DNA of 64,000 bases from positions 33,332,801-33,396,800 of the forward strand of contig OX359247.1 in assembly GCA_947179485.1 (NCBI GenBank), read 5' to 3'. The stretch is from Allacma fusca. Lineage: Eukaryota > Arthropoda > Collembola > Symphypleona > Sminthuridae. Each line of letters begins with the position of its first letter. Position 1 is the stretch's first letter. Positions 11,975 to 21,118 of the stretch are shown here, in pieces. The notes beneath the pieces are model-generated. The model was not told where the DNA came from, did not search any database, and saw only the letters and a list, made by a program, of their open reading frames with translations. Made by a program: the position numbers and the translations under genes.

Positions 11975-12968
11975 TTTTTCGCCCTTGGAACTACTTCGTC
12001 GGTAACATTTCACCTGGAGAATCAACTCCAGCTGAAATAATGATTCTAGCAGGACCTTGCCCAAAAAACGTAATCTGCTTGCACAAGTATGACGTTAATT
12101 CAACGAGTAACGGAGCCACTTACGAATACGTTCACCTCAAAATTAAAACATTCAGATCCACCTGCTACCAAAAGAACTTGCTTACATCACTAAATCCATC
12201 TCTACTAACAGAAGATAGTTTGGATTTTATAGAAACAAATCACATTATTTCCTTGAAAAATTCTCCATTAAATTACACGAAGCTTGTTCCATTTGTAAAA
12301 GTCACGTTGATATTAGCAAAGCGCTTAAATTTCTCTCGTGGTTTAGGCCGCACATTCAGGAGAACGCGACCTATTTGTAGTTATTGTTCTATAAATCCAT
12401 TAGCTGGACTCACAATGGCTAAGAAGGCAGGAGAAATTAAAATGGATTTTTTCCAGACGCACTTCCACACAAAAACTGTCATCATTTACTGTGAGCCTTT
12501 GGTAGTTCCGTCCGCTTTTCAAACCCTGAAGGAACCATTCGGAAACTTTACTTGGGCTTTGTACATTACAACGCTATGCGCAGCAATCCTGTTTTTAAAA
12601 ATTGCTTTACCACTGTCGTTTGGAGCTGCAGTGTTTTTCATTCCGGCGGTGATTATTTTCGGGCAAGATGGAGGATTAAAATCAAAATCGAGTTTTTATT
12701 TTCCTATTTTGATAATTTTCTTCATATTACTAAATGCCATTTATACAGGAAAAATGAAAAGTTTCACTGTTTCACCTCGTGTCCACAAGGGTGGTTTATC
12801 GTACCAGGACCTGGTAAAGTCAAGCTATACATTTCGTATGGGATTTAATGAAAGGCAACAAAACGTAAGAGAGCTTCAGTTGGGCATGCAGAAAGGTTCG
12901 ATAAGGGAAACGCATCGCAACCTTATACAAAATGTTACTTCATTTCATAGTAATCAAATGGATACACT
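11975..12968 (+). pseudogene. IR-like receptor, truncated at both ends
   Basis: About 330 codons remain open, from the FRPWNYFVGNISPGE block through the first two transmembrane helices to SNQMDT. The signal peptide, the first 170 or so residues and the last 150 or so, including the last helix, are missing. Homology to the intact copies starts abruptly next to the CGGTTCGG block and ends abruptly where a repeat shared with 46390-46648 begins. The remaining sequence is closest to the receptor at 41323 (both have LLTSLNPSLLTED). The open frame over its length suggests a young truncation. Confidence 0.8.
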
Positions 12969-12984
12969 TAAAATAAACTATATA

Positions 12985-13675
12985 CTCTATTATAAACTTC
13001 CCTACACATTCCAAAGAAGTTTAATTTTGTGAAAGTTTGGCACTTTGATTTTTTGTAAACCATCTTAAAAAAATTACAGCAAGATGGGTAAACGACAGGC
13101 GGCATTACACTCACAATCAGCTATATGGCCTGTGGCGGTGCTTCCAGGTAGTGTTGTCCAGTCTTGAGTGAGAGTTTGAGACTGAGTGGCAAAACGTAAA
13201 GACTGACTCTTAAAGACTGAGACTGACTTTAAAAAGAAGGCGTTTATGAGACTGAGACTGAGTGAAACTGTTACATTTTGTAAAAAGACTGACTGAAACT
13301 GATAAAAAGACGCATGTATACAACGCGCGTATACAATATTAAGCAATTTTTAATTTTCGCGCCATTATTAAAGCCCAAGGATGGAAATTAGCGCCATTTT
13401 GTATCCTTGGGGACTGAGTGGGAGTTTGACCCAAGACTTTCCTTGGGACTGAGACTGAGTTGGACTGATATGCTTGGCTTAAAGACTGACTGTAAGTAAT
13501 ACTGACTGTAAATAAAAGACTGTAAAAGACTGAGACTGATAAACTTCAAGACTGGACAGCACTACTTCCAGGTTTCTTTAGAAATAAGATAATTATCTTT
13601 AATACTAATTTTCCTATTACATGGGTTCGCCTATTGGACACTGCGAATTATTGAAAATTGGCGTTTCCCTTAATT
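12985..13675. repeat. Dispersed repeat, interrupted by a hAT-like element
   Basis: 12985-13148 plus 13565-13675 together match the uninterrupted stretch 46390-46648 (for example ACAGCAAGATGG, TATATGGCCTGTGG, TATTGAAAATTGGCG). The break is exactly the element at 13149-13564. The repeat ends the truncated receptor on its 3' side. Confidence 0.75.
13149..13564. mobile_element. hAT-like MITE with target duplication CTTCCAGG
   Basis: The element begins TAGTGTTGTCCAGTCTTGA and ends with the near-exact complement TCAAGACTGGACAGCACTA. It is flanked by CTTCCAGG at 13141-13148 and 13565-13572. The paralogous empty site at about 46550 has a single CTTCCAG. The 416-bp interior consists largely of GACTGAGACTG reiterations and has no coding capacity. 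TAG-type ends with an 8-bp duplication fit the hAT superfamily. Confidence 0.88.
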
Positions 13676-13676
13676 A

Positions 13677-14345
13677 AAGAATAAAAATTAAATAACGTGC
13701 AAAAAAAATTTCAGCGAGATATGACCTCAAAATTCCAAGATACTGACCTCAAGAGGTCAAAGAGCGTCGATACCGGTTTCATAATCTAAACGGTGACAAA
13801 ACTGGCCCAGATTGCAATTAGGGCTTTAATTAAACCCATATTAAACGTGTGCCGAGTTTGGTTCCAGTTTGTGACACGATGACCCAGCTGTGTTAAAACA
13901 ACAGTTCTAGCCTATTTGCGAGTAATTCGAATGGTTTTTAGGCACCAAATCTGGAATGTGTGTGATATTGACCTAGGAGGTCACAGATGGGTCATCGTGT
14001 TACAAACTGGAACCAAACTTGACAGGCAACTCATCTGGGCTTAAACCAAAAGTTCTAGCCTATTGGTGGGCAATTCGAATGATTTTTAGGTACTAAATCC
14101 GGTATGGGTAAGATATTGACCTCGGGGGTCACAGCTGGGTCATCGTGTCACAAACTGGAACCAAACTCGGCACACGTTTAATATGGGTTTAATTAAAGCC
14201 CTAATTGCAATCTGGGCCAGTTTTGTCACCGTTTAGATTATGAAACCGGTATCGACGCTCTTTGACCTCTTGAGGTCAGTATCTTGGAATTTTGAGGTCA
14301 TATCTCGCTGAAATGTTTTTTGCACGTTATTTAATTTTTATTCTT
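13677..14345. repeat. Large foldback element
   Basis: The outer ~210 bp (from AAGAATAAAAATTAAATAAC at 13677) return as reverse complement at about 14130-14345 with few differences. The centre holds further related copies of the words GACCCAGCTGTG, GGTCATCGTGT and TTCTAGCCTATT, so the palindrome is nested. No reading frame is evident. Foldback elements of this shape are usually non-autonomous DNA transposons; the superfamily is not determined. Confidence 0.8.
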
Positions 14346-15050
14346 GCCATTTTTGAAGTTATATTGCTAATTTTCACTGTTTAAATTTTTTGGTACCCAT
14401 GAGCCCCCCCTCATTTTTTGCTAACTTTGACCCGGGATATCTCCGAATCCCGTCGTCAGATTTTTTCGGGGCAATTATCAAAAATGATCTACGCATCAAG
14501 GCGCACCCTGCAGTAATTTTTTCGTTAAAATCGAACAGAGGGCATTTTCTCGTAAGGATTGTGCGGTGTCCTTTAATACTGGCGAATGAATTACACAGAG
14601 TGCCACCAAACGTTTTGTTTCCCCACCAACCCATAGAAGGGGCTATGGTGAAAATGCTTCAATTCCCCTCTATTTTGTAGCAAATTTATTTCCATTATTC
14701 ATGAAGAAGTATTCTCCCAACCTTTCTCTTTATTCGTTTGGCTCACACCCTCAATCCTCAAACTACCTACTGTATTTGATAGGTCTTTTAAAACTCAATA
14801 TTTCCTACAATCCAGTATCATATTTATATTGTTTTAGAGGATCCTGTAATTTATTATTGAGCGACAATGAAAATAAACTATCACCTAAATTCTCATCGGC
14901 GAGAAACAATTCGAATGCCTTTTAGTCCCTGAGACATATTATATACAAAGTGGATCAATGTGCATGTGCAATTTATCATTTTTAATTGATTGATTCCAGA
15001 TGTGCAACAGTAGCCAAACAACTGTTAGTTTCCCCCGAAGCGACGACAAA
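14346..15050. other. No convincing gene
   Basis: 14374-14680 is open on both strands (86 and 96 codons), probably transposon debris continuous with the foldback element. Another short frame at 14701-14925 has no recognisable features. The rest is AT-rich. Confidence 0.35.
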
Positions 15051-15055
15051 GCTCA

Positions 15056-15064
15056 TATATAAAA
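15056..15064 (+). promoter_or_regulatory. TATA box of the cysteine-rich gene
   Basis: TATATAAAA lies 74 bases before the ATG of the secreted protein, a plausible spacing for a TATA box with a leader of about 45 bases. Confidence 0.6.
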
Positions 15065-15137
15065 CCTGATCCACGGAAAGCTTAGATGTAGCGCAAATCC
15101 AGAACAATATTATTCAAGTATCAAAATCAATTACACC

Positions 15138-16126
15138 ATGGGAAGATTAACTATTTTACTTGCAGCTACAGTCTGCCTGGTGCATCTTGTTGATGCTAAC
15201 CATAAGCAGAACCTTAAAATGAAAAGAGCTAGAAGGCCTTTCATATTTCCCAGGAACAATGAGCACTGCAAAAAGGAAGGGGTTTCTCCCAGCCATTATT
15301 TCATGCGTAATTTTAAATACACTACTAACTTTGACTGTACAATAATTTACATATTCGGGCTATACATACAGGTTATTTGTAACATTTATGTAATATTTTT
15401 TACTCATGCAGAAAGTGATATGTGCACCTACAGTAATAGTGAAATGACTATGGAGCATGTTAGACAACCCGGAAGATGGGAGGATGCTCCTAATATACAT
15501 TGTACCTGTCACGAATCTGGATGGTTGAGATGTTTTAACCATGGGGGTAGACGCCGGCCCCAATTCGGTATACTTTAACAAATATATACTTTTTTTAAAT
15601 AGATATTTCAACAACATAGTCAATCATGCGTGCAAGTAAGCTTATTTTTAAAATTACTTTTTGAATTATATGGTGAAGGCAAAAGACCATACTCTCGACG
15701 AAGTCGGCAGGGAATAAGTTATGAAGGTATTCTTCCAATTTTGTTTTCCAGAAGTTTTCTAAAAAAAATTCGTCTGTAATCTGATTCCATGAATTTGCAT
15801 TATTGTTATCAGAAAACCCCAAGTGTTATGACGGTAATAGTGAAAACCGGTCGCCAGGTTGCACTAGGAAAACTGTGGTCCTCGTCAAGGCGGATTGTCG
15901 TTGCCATGAACAGGGGTGGAACCGATGTGAAAACTATTCATCAACGACGGGAACCACATTGGGTAGAACAACCACAGCGGGTACAACAACCGCTGCGAGT
16001 ACAACAACCACAGCGGGAACAACAACCGTTGCGAGTACAACAACCACAGCGGGAACAACAGCCGCTGCGATTAGAACAACCGCAGCGGGTACAACTACAA
16101 GCACTCCAGAATATTTGGGGGGTTAA
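15138..16126 (+). CDS. Secreted cysteine-rich protein with Thr-rich mucin-like tail
   Basis: My model has three exons, 15138-15306, 15412-15546 and 15813-16126, joined in phase 1 at both introns (donors GTAATT and GTAGAC, acceptors GCAG and TCAG), giving 205 residues. A clear signal peptide covers 1-20. Two related cysteine modules follow. The first, about 42-101, ends CTCHESGWLRCFN. The second, about 102-145, ends CRCHEQGWNRCEN. Each places a C-x-C-H-E-x-G-W motif near its end, so they look like an exon-duplicated module. Residues 146-205 are almost only Thr, Ala and Gly, as in O-glycosylated mucin domains. The module somewhat resembles von Willebrand factor C-type folds, but I would not assign it. 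An extracellular matrix, cuticle or gut-lining role is a guess. The gene lies just upstream of the transposon starting at 16400. Confidence 0.7.
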
Positions 16127-16190
16127 GAAGCTGCATTTGTTTCTATAAGCCTGGTGAAAATATTTGTTTTTGATGGAATGGGCTGCGTCT

Positions 16191-16196
16191 AATAAA
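16191..16196 (+). terminator. Polyadenylation signal of the cysteine-rich gene
   Basis: AATAAA lies 65 bases after the stop codon, the first canonical signal downstream. Confidence 0.6.
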
Positions 16197-16399
16197 TTTG
16201 ACTCCGTACGGACACTAATTATACAGCATATTATTTAGGTACTTCAAAAATGACAAGACGTACTGGTTTTGTTTCATTCTAAACCAACGATAACTGGAAA
16301 AGTTATTCTACGTATTTATTTATATCATAGTCCGCAGGTCCTCCACTAGTTCCTGTTTCTACGAAGGTGCAAGAAAATCTCCATTTTTTAAAACTGAAT

Positions 16400-16425
16400 T
16401 GCCCCGAGTAGAAATGGTTGGTCAG
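16400..16425 (+). repeat. Left terminal inverted repeat
   Basis: TGCCCCGAGTAGAAAT, then GGTTGGTCAG; the pair of 21056-21080 with one short mismatch stretch after the first 16 bases. Confidence 0.9.
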
Positions 16426-16700
16426 ATTAACGTCTGGATTTGGTAACTGACGTCAGTTGACGTTAAATTGACTAAGCTAAAATTTATGGTCACAGATGAG
16501 ATGTTGCATATACGTCAATGTGACTGCCCAAAATATTCGTGCGATCGCAACGAAAATGCAACGTTATTTTAAAATTCAAAATTTAACGTTAATCAATGGA
16601 ACTGTCATGACGTTCAGTTAACGTAAATGTCCGAGCATGTTACGACAGTAATCAACCAATAGTCATAATAACGTAACCGGAACGTTACACTTGTGCCTAA
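16420..16700. repeat. Left subterminal GACGTTA-type motif array
   Basis: At least eight copies of AACGT/ACGTT-containing words occur (for example GACGTCAGTTGACGTTAAA and CATGACGTTCAGTTAACGT). The mirrored array lies at about 20860-21055. Likely transposase or accessory-protein binding sites, by analogy with CACTA elements. Confidence 0.65.
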
Positions 16701-16955
16701 TAGCTTTGCTTTAAAATAGCCGTTATATTTAACCAAATATGGCATGGTACAATAAACGTCTGTTGGCCGATTTTTCTTTGGCGCGGTTTTGATTCCATAT
16801 TCATTGTGTACCGTTGTGTAAGTAACAGTTAGTTCCTATACGATTCATGATCAATTTCAAAGAAAGTACATGGCCTCTGGACTACAGTGCTTCAAATTTG
16901 TTCAAGAAATTCCAATTTTCTACAACCAAAGTAACAAGCTTTCTTGGAATTAAAA

Positions 16956-19900
16956 ATGTCGGTAAGTTTTTGAATTTTCAAAAGTAATAATTGATTTTAT
17001 AAAAATGAGTTCCAAAAAATTGAGCAGTCGACAGCTCCGAAGGTTAGTTTCCAAAGATGTGCAAAGTGAGTTCAATAAAGCTCAAAAGCGTAAGGCCATC
17101 GAAATTTTAAGGACAGTACGTGTCCCCGAGGTTCTCAACCCTAAAGTGATTGAACCCCCAAGTGTGGAAACATGCACTAACGACTTGGAAGATACCAATC
17201 CTTTTGATAATGAAATTCCCGAAGACATTAGTTTGGATGAAAGCAGTGATTTGGAATCCGATGAAGAAATATTCAGGGTCATTGAATCAGAAACTCCAGA
17301 ACATCATTTTGATTTGGCACCACATTTGCGTAAATGGGCTGTGGAAGGGAATGTTACTCAAAAATCTGTAGATCAACTTTTGAAGATTCTGCAAAATGTT
17401 GATCCGAGCTTACCAAAGAGTGCCAAAACGCTGTTAAAAACACCAGTTACTTCAGACATACAAAATTGCGAAAATGGAGAATTGTTATATTTTGGAATTA
17501 AAACGGGTATTGAAAAGAAGATTTTAGCGGGATTGACATTTCCAACAACAAATATTTCCATGAAGTTCAACGTGGATGGAATCCCAGTATACCAAAGTTC
17601 AACTAAATGTATGTGGCCAATTCTTGCAGTTGTCAACGAGTCAATTGATCGAGAACCTTTCGCCATTCAAATATTTTTGGGAGAGTCAAAGCCAAAAAAT
17701 CTAAGTATTTATTTTGCTAAGTTTATTCAAGAGTTTCAGGACTTATTGAAGGATGCTTTTACTGTAGATGAAACCTCATATGGAATTCATTTAAATAAGT
17801 GTTTATTTATCTGTGACGCTCCAGCACGAGTTTTTTTAAAATCAGTAAACGGGCACACCGGCTACTCGTCGTATGAAAAATGCACTACGGATGGCGAATG
17901 GAGAAACAAAATAGTTTTCTTGGATTGCAAAGCTTCGCTTCGAACCGACGAAGATTTTAAAAATAGACGGGATGAAGACCACCACATTGCACCTTATCAA
18001 GTTGAACCTTCTCCGTTGGAAATCCTAGGAATTCATATGGTCAGTCAATTTCCACTCGACTACATGCATTTAGTTTGTTTAGGGATTGTAAGAAAGCTAA
18101 TTGGCTTGTGGATACGAGGACCCTTAAAAACAAGAATTCCTTCACTGGTTGCTGAAGGCATTTCCCAAAAATTGAAAAAGCTTATATCATGCATTCCCGA
18201 TGAATTTCAACGATGCCCGCGTGACTTAAAATTATTTGAGCGATGGAAAGCAACTGAATGCCGATTGTTTCTGATATATACCGGACCAGTTGTATTGAGA
18301 AATGTTTTGCATCTTGAAGTCTACAAAAACGTTTTGCTTCTTAGTGTATCTATACGAATTTTACTCTCGTCCAATATCTGCAAATACAATTTAGCCAAAA
18401 TGTTGCTTCAAAAGTTTGTAACACATTTTATAGAGCTATATGGTGAAGACAGTGCTGTGTATAATGTGCATAATCTAATTCATCTAGCAGATGATGCAAT
18501 GAAATATGGACCACTGGATAATTTCAGTGCATTCCCTTTTGAGTCGTATCTTGGAAAATTGAAACGGAAGATACGAACCGGAAATAGGCCCTTACAACAG
18601 GTTCACCGAAGACTACAAGAAACGCAGGAAGTCAGCCAGAATTGCCAAAAAATCGTAATTCCATCGCTGACTGGCCTTATTGGGAAGGACGTTTCTCCCA
18701 GTGAAGCCGAAGACAACCAAGTCTACCGAAAGTTTTTCACAGAAAACGTCTCTTTAAGTGCCAATAGAAAGGACTGCTGGTTCGAAGACTCATCGGGAAA
18801 TTTTTTTAAAGTCCATGGGTTTATTGAATTTAAAGGTTTAATAATTGTGTTGGCGCAGGCAGTAATCCCAACTGGGAGTTTATTTATGTACCCGGTGAAC
18901 TCCTCCGATTTGGGAATCTTTTCAGCTAAAGTCAAGAGTGGACCACTTGTTAAACTTAATACTTGTGATATAAAACAGAAATTAATAGCTTTGTGGGACA
19001 ACGATGTTGAAGTTATTATTGCGCCTTTGTGCCATCACAACTAAATGAGAATAATTAATATCGGTCGTATTACATTTCTTCATTATAGGTGTTTGCCCTT
19101 GTGGACTTTGTGAGTGAGAAAGGGACGGATGGTACTATTCCGTGTGAAGTGGTTCATTTTAAGTGGATAAGCAAGAATTTGAAAAAATGCTACTGGCCTG
19201 GGAATAAAAACTATATCCAAGAATTCAAGCGTGGAGGGGAGAAACTACAAAATTGGAAAGAATGTGATGTTGAAGTCAAATTTGTTTCTGGTATTTTTTT
19301 AAAATTTTAAGTATTCGTAATAATTATATGTAATCTATATCAATTGAAAATTAAAATGCTCGTGTGTAACATCATACAACGTAATATATGGGATAACAAG
19401 ATAATAGAAAGCAATTAGTCATGAAACATGCCATGAGAAAGTAAATTTTGTCGACTTTAAAAATGATTTCTTACACTGGAAATTGTATTTCTTTAAGATA
19501 ATTTGGCTAATGTTTGCGAGTATCGGAATAAGCATATACAAAGCACTGCGACTGATTCAGAATTGGAAGTGCAAGTGAATTTCCAAGCTCCCCAGAATGC
19601 ATGCAGCCTCCCAGCTGCTAATTCTTCCCATCAGAATTATCCGGGCACTTCTAAGGTAGCTACAAGTAAATCGACTAGGAAAGAAATCCCTTCTGCTCCA
19701 CAAATATCGGATGATTTAATTGACTCTGCCTTTCATGGAATTCCGAGCATTGAAATTGTTTTGAGCCCGGATACGCAAAGTGAAGTAACTGGAAACTTGG
19801 GAGTTCCCGATTTCATCACCAACAATGCTATCCTGCCAGTTGCAGTCGTTCGTTCATTTGATTCTGAAGATATAGACTACAAAGGTTTATTTACACTACT

Positions 19901-20665
19901 ACTGTTTAATTAAATCTTAAATCCATGATATTTGATTAAATATTAATTTTAATTGTCGCTAATTATTTTTATTTAATAGTTCTTTTCCGATCCGTTTTGT
20001 CCAAACTATCTCGTATTGAGCATAAATTGGATGAGGTGTCAAAATCTGTTGCCATGTTAAAATTATCTCCAACACAATGCTTAACGAGGCCGGATAACTG
20101 CCCTGATATTCCGATGAAAACTATTGCTGAACTGGAGCATCTAAATTTGTACTTGGAAGTAGATGATAATCTGAATTACATGGTAACTATGGATATATTT
20201 CGCACTACAATTTATGTAATTGATTTAGTAATTAATTTCGTTGGAAACTAAATTACATGAGTATTTACTCATTAACACCAAGGCTCAAGATATTGCAAAA
20301 ACTGGAAGCGACAATGACACAGAAGCTACAGATCGTGTTCTGGGAAAAATGTTTGCTAGCTCACTTGCTGTTCAACTTAACTGGAAGGGAATTCTGAAGA
20401 AAAATAGCCCCGTTAAAACTGGGCTATGCAAGTATGCTGCGGTGGTGAAGCTAATCTTAGGTAGTTGTTTGAAAATTGACTACTTTTCACTTTTCCCCCA
20501 TTGTTTGCCAACTAACACAAAAGGGTATTAATATTTACAGATTCAGTGAGAATTATCGTACCATCCGCAACAGACAAGGCAATTCAAACCCGAACCAAGC
20601 ATTGGCTGAAACATTCAAAGTCTCGACTTTCTCCGAGTGTAAATGTGGATAATACAGATGTTTAA
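16956..20665 (+). CDS. DUF4806-type accessory protein of the transposon (spliced)
   Basis: My model starts with a two-codon exon, ATG TCG at 16956-16961. A strong donor GTAAGT follows, joined in phase 0 to 19089, where the text reads VFALVDFVSEKGTDG. The first intron therefore contains the whole transposase ORF. Further exons lie at about 19089-19288, 19500-19882, 19979-20180, 20261-20460 and 20541-20665 (stop TAA at 20663). The N-terminal block, with PCEVVHFKWI and CYWPG, and the C-terminal block, with KTIAELEHLNLYLE and ATDRVLGKMFASSLAVQLNW, match the general look of arthropod proteins with DUF4806, which often accompany this transposase type. The fifth exon's acceptor is weak and its start uncertain. 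Function is unknown; DNA binding to the subterminal repeats is a guess. Confidence 0.6.
17005..19044 (+). CDS. Transposase of Transposase_21/Tnp2-like type
   Basis: An uninterrupted frame of 679 residues. It opens with a basic stretch (SSRQLRRLVSKDV) and an acidic low-complexity region (about 50-95). The core has motifs I associate with animal transposase-domain proteins related to Tnp2. These are FNVDGIPVYQSS near residue 190, KCMWPILAVV just after it, GHTGYSSYEKCTTDGEW near 282, and FPLDYMHLVCLGIVRKLIG near 350. A late SAFPFESYLGKLKRKIRTGNRPLQQ block sits near 510. The GHTGYSS-Y position commonly carries cysteine in relatives as I remember them, so the Y is worth checking. It would cut and join the element's own ends in the nucleus. 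No stop or frameshift is seen, so the copy may be recent. The catalytic triad cannot be assigned by eye. Confidence 0.8.
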   Translation: MSSKKLSSRQLRRLVSKDVQSEFNKAQKRKAIEILRTVRVPEVLNPKVIEPPSVETCTNDLEDTNPFDNEIPEDISLDESSDLESDEEIFRVIESETPEHHFDLAPHLRKWAVEGNVTQKSVDQLLKILQNVDPSLPKSAKTLLKTPVTSDIQNCENGELLYFGIKTGIEKKILAGLTFPTTNISMKFNVDGIPVYQSSTKCMWPILAVVNESIDREPFAIQIFLGESKPKNLSIYFAKFIQEFQDLLKDAFTVDETSYGIHLNKCLFICDAPARVFLKSVNGHTGYSSYEKCTTDGEWRNKIVFLDCKASLRTDEDFKNRRDEDHHIAPYQVEPSPLEILGIHMVSQFPLDYMHLVCLGIVRKLIGLWIRGPLKTRIPSLVAEGISQKLKKLISCIPDEFQRCPRDLKLFERWKATECRLFLIYTGPVVLRNVLHLEVYKNVLLLSVSIRILLSSNICKYNLAKMLLQKFVTHFIELYGEDSAVYNVHNLIHLADDAMKYGPLDNFSAFPFESYLGKLKRKIRTGNRPLQQVHRRLQETQEVSQNCQKIVIPSLTGLIGKDVSPSEAEDNQVYRKFFTENVSLSANRKDCWFEDSSGNFFKVHGFIEFKGLIIVLAQAVIPTGSLFMYPVNSSDLGIFSAKVKSGPLVKLNTCDIKQKLIALWDNDVEVIIAPLCHHN

Positions 20666-21055
20666 TTCGAATTTATGCATTTTTTCCAATTTTATTTGAG
20701 TGCTACTTAATTTGAATAAAATAAAATAGACATTACAAAATTCAAATAAATAAAAAATCTTACTTTGATTTCATTAAGTCACTTCCTAAGTAAATTTTCA
20801 TAATTTTGTGGAGCAGTACAATTTTTAGTAAATAGAAGCTGTAATAATCATGTAAAAATAACGTCAAATTTTTTGCATTCTATAAACGACATATCTGGAC
20901 GTAAATCCGACGTTGCTTTTTTAAGCAATATTTTCGTCAGGATTGGACGCTCATCTGTCGTAATCTAAGCGGACATATTGTATTCAGCTGGACGTCACAG
21001 CCGGACGTTATTCTGACCAATTGACGTTAAACCTTAACGGTATAATAACGGTGTG

Positions 21056-21080
21056 CTGACCAAAATTTCTACTCGGGGCA
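21056..21080 (-). repeat. Right terminal inverted repeat
   Basis: Ends ATTTCTACTCGGGGCA, exact complement of the first 16 bases of the left end. Confidence 0.9.
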
Positions 21081-21118
21081 TATTCGTTAATCTGTTTATC
21101 CAATTAGCACACTTGCAT

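Larger units (their letters stand above)
16400..21080 (+). mobile_element. Two-gene DNA transposon (transposase plus DUF4806 protein), apparently intact
   Basis: The 4681-bp unit starts TGCCCCGAGTAGAAAT and ends with its exact complement. The inverted ends extend to about 25 bases (16400-16425 and 21056-21080). Both subterminal regions are packed with GACGTTA/TAACGTC words in both orientations, the arrangement seen in CACTA/EnSpm elements where the accessory protein binds. It carries an open 679-codon transposase and a spliced DUF4806-type gene. I cannot identify a target-site duplication: the flanks read GAAT on the left and TATT on the right. CACTA-like is inferred from the transposase motif and the subterminal repeats; the ends do not read CACTA, so another superfamily is possible. 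Confidence 0.85.

Noticed and set aside
14374-14680. Overlapping frames on both strands
   Set aside because: No recognisable domain and adjacent to a foldback element; likely transposon debris.
15789-16148. 119-codon Gln/Arg-rich frame overlapping exon 3 of the cysteine-rich gene
   Set aside because: It is the alternate frame of the ACA-CAG-rich mucin tail; the cysteine-containing frame fits the upstream exons in phase.
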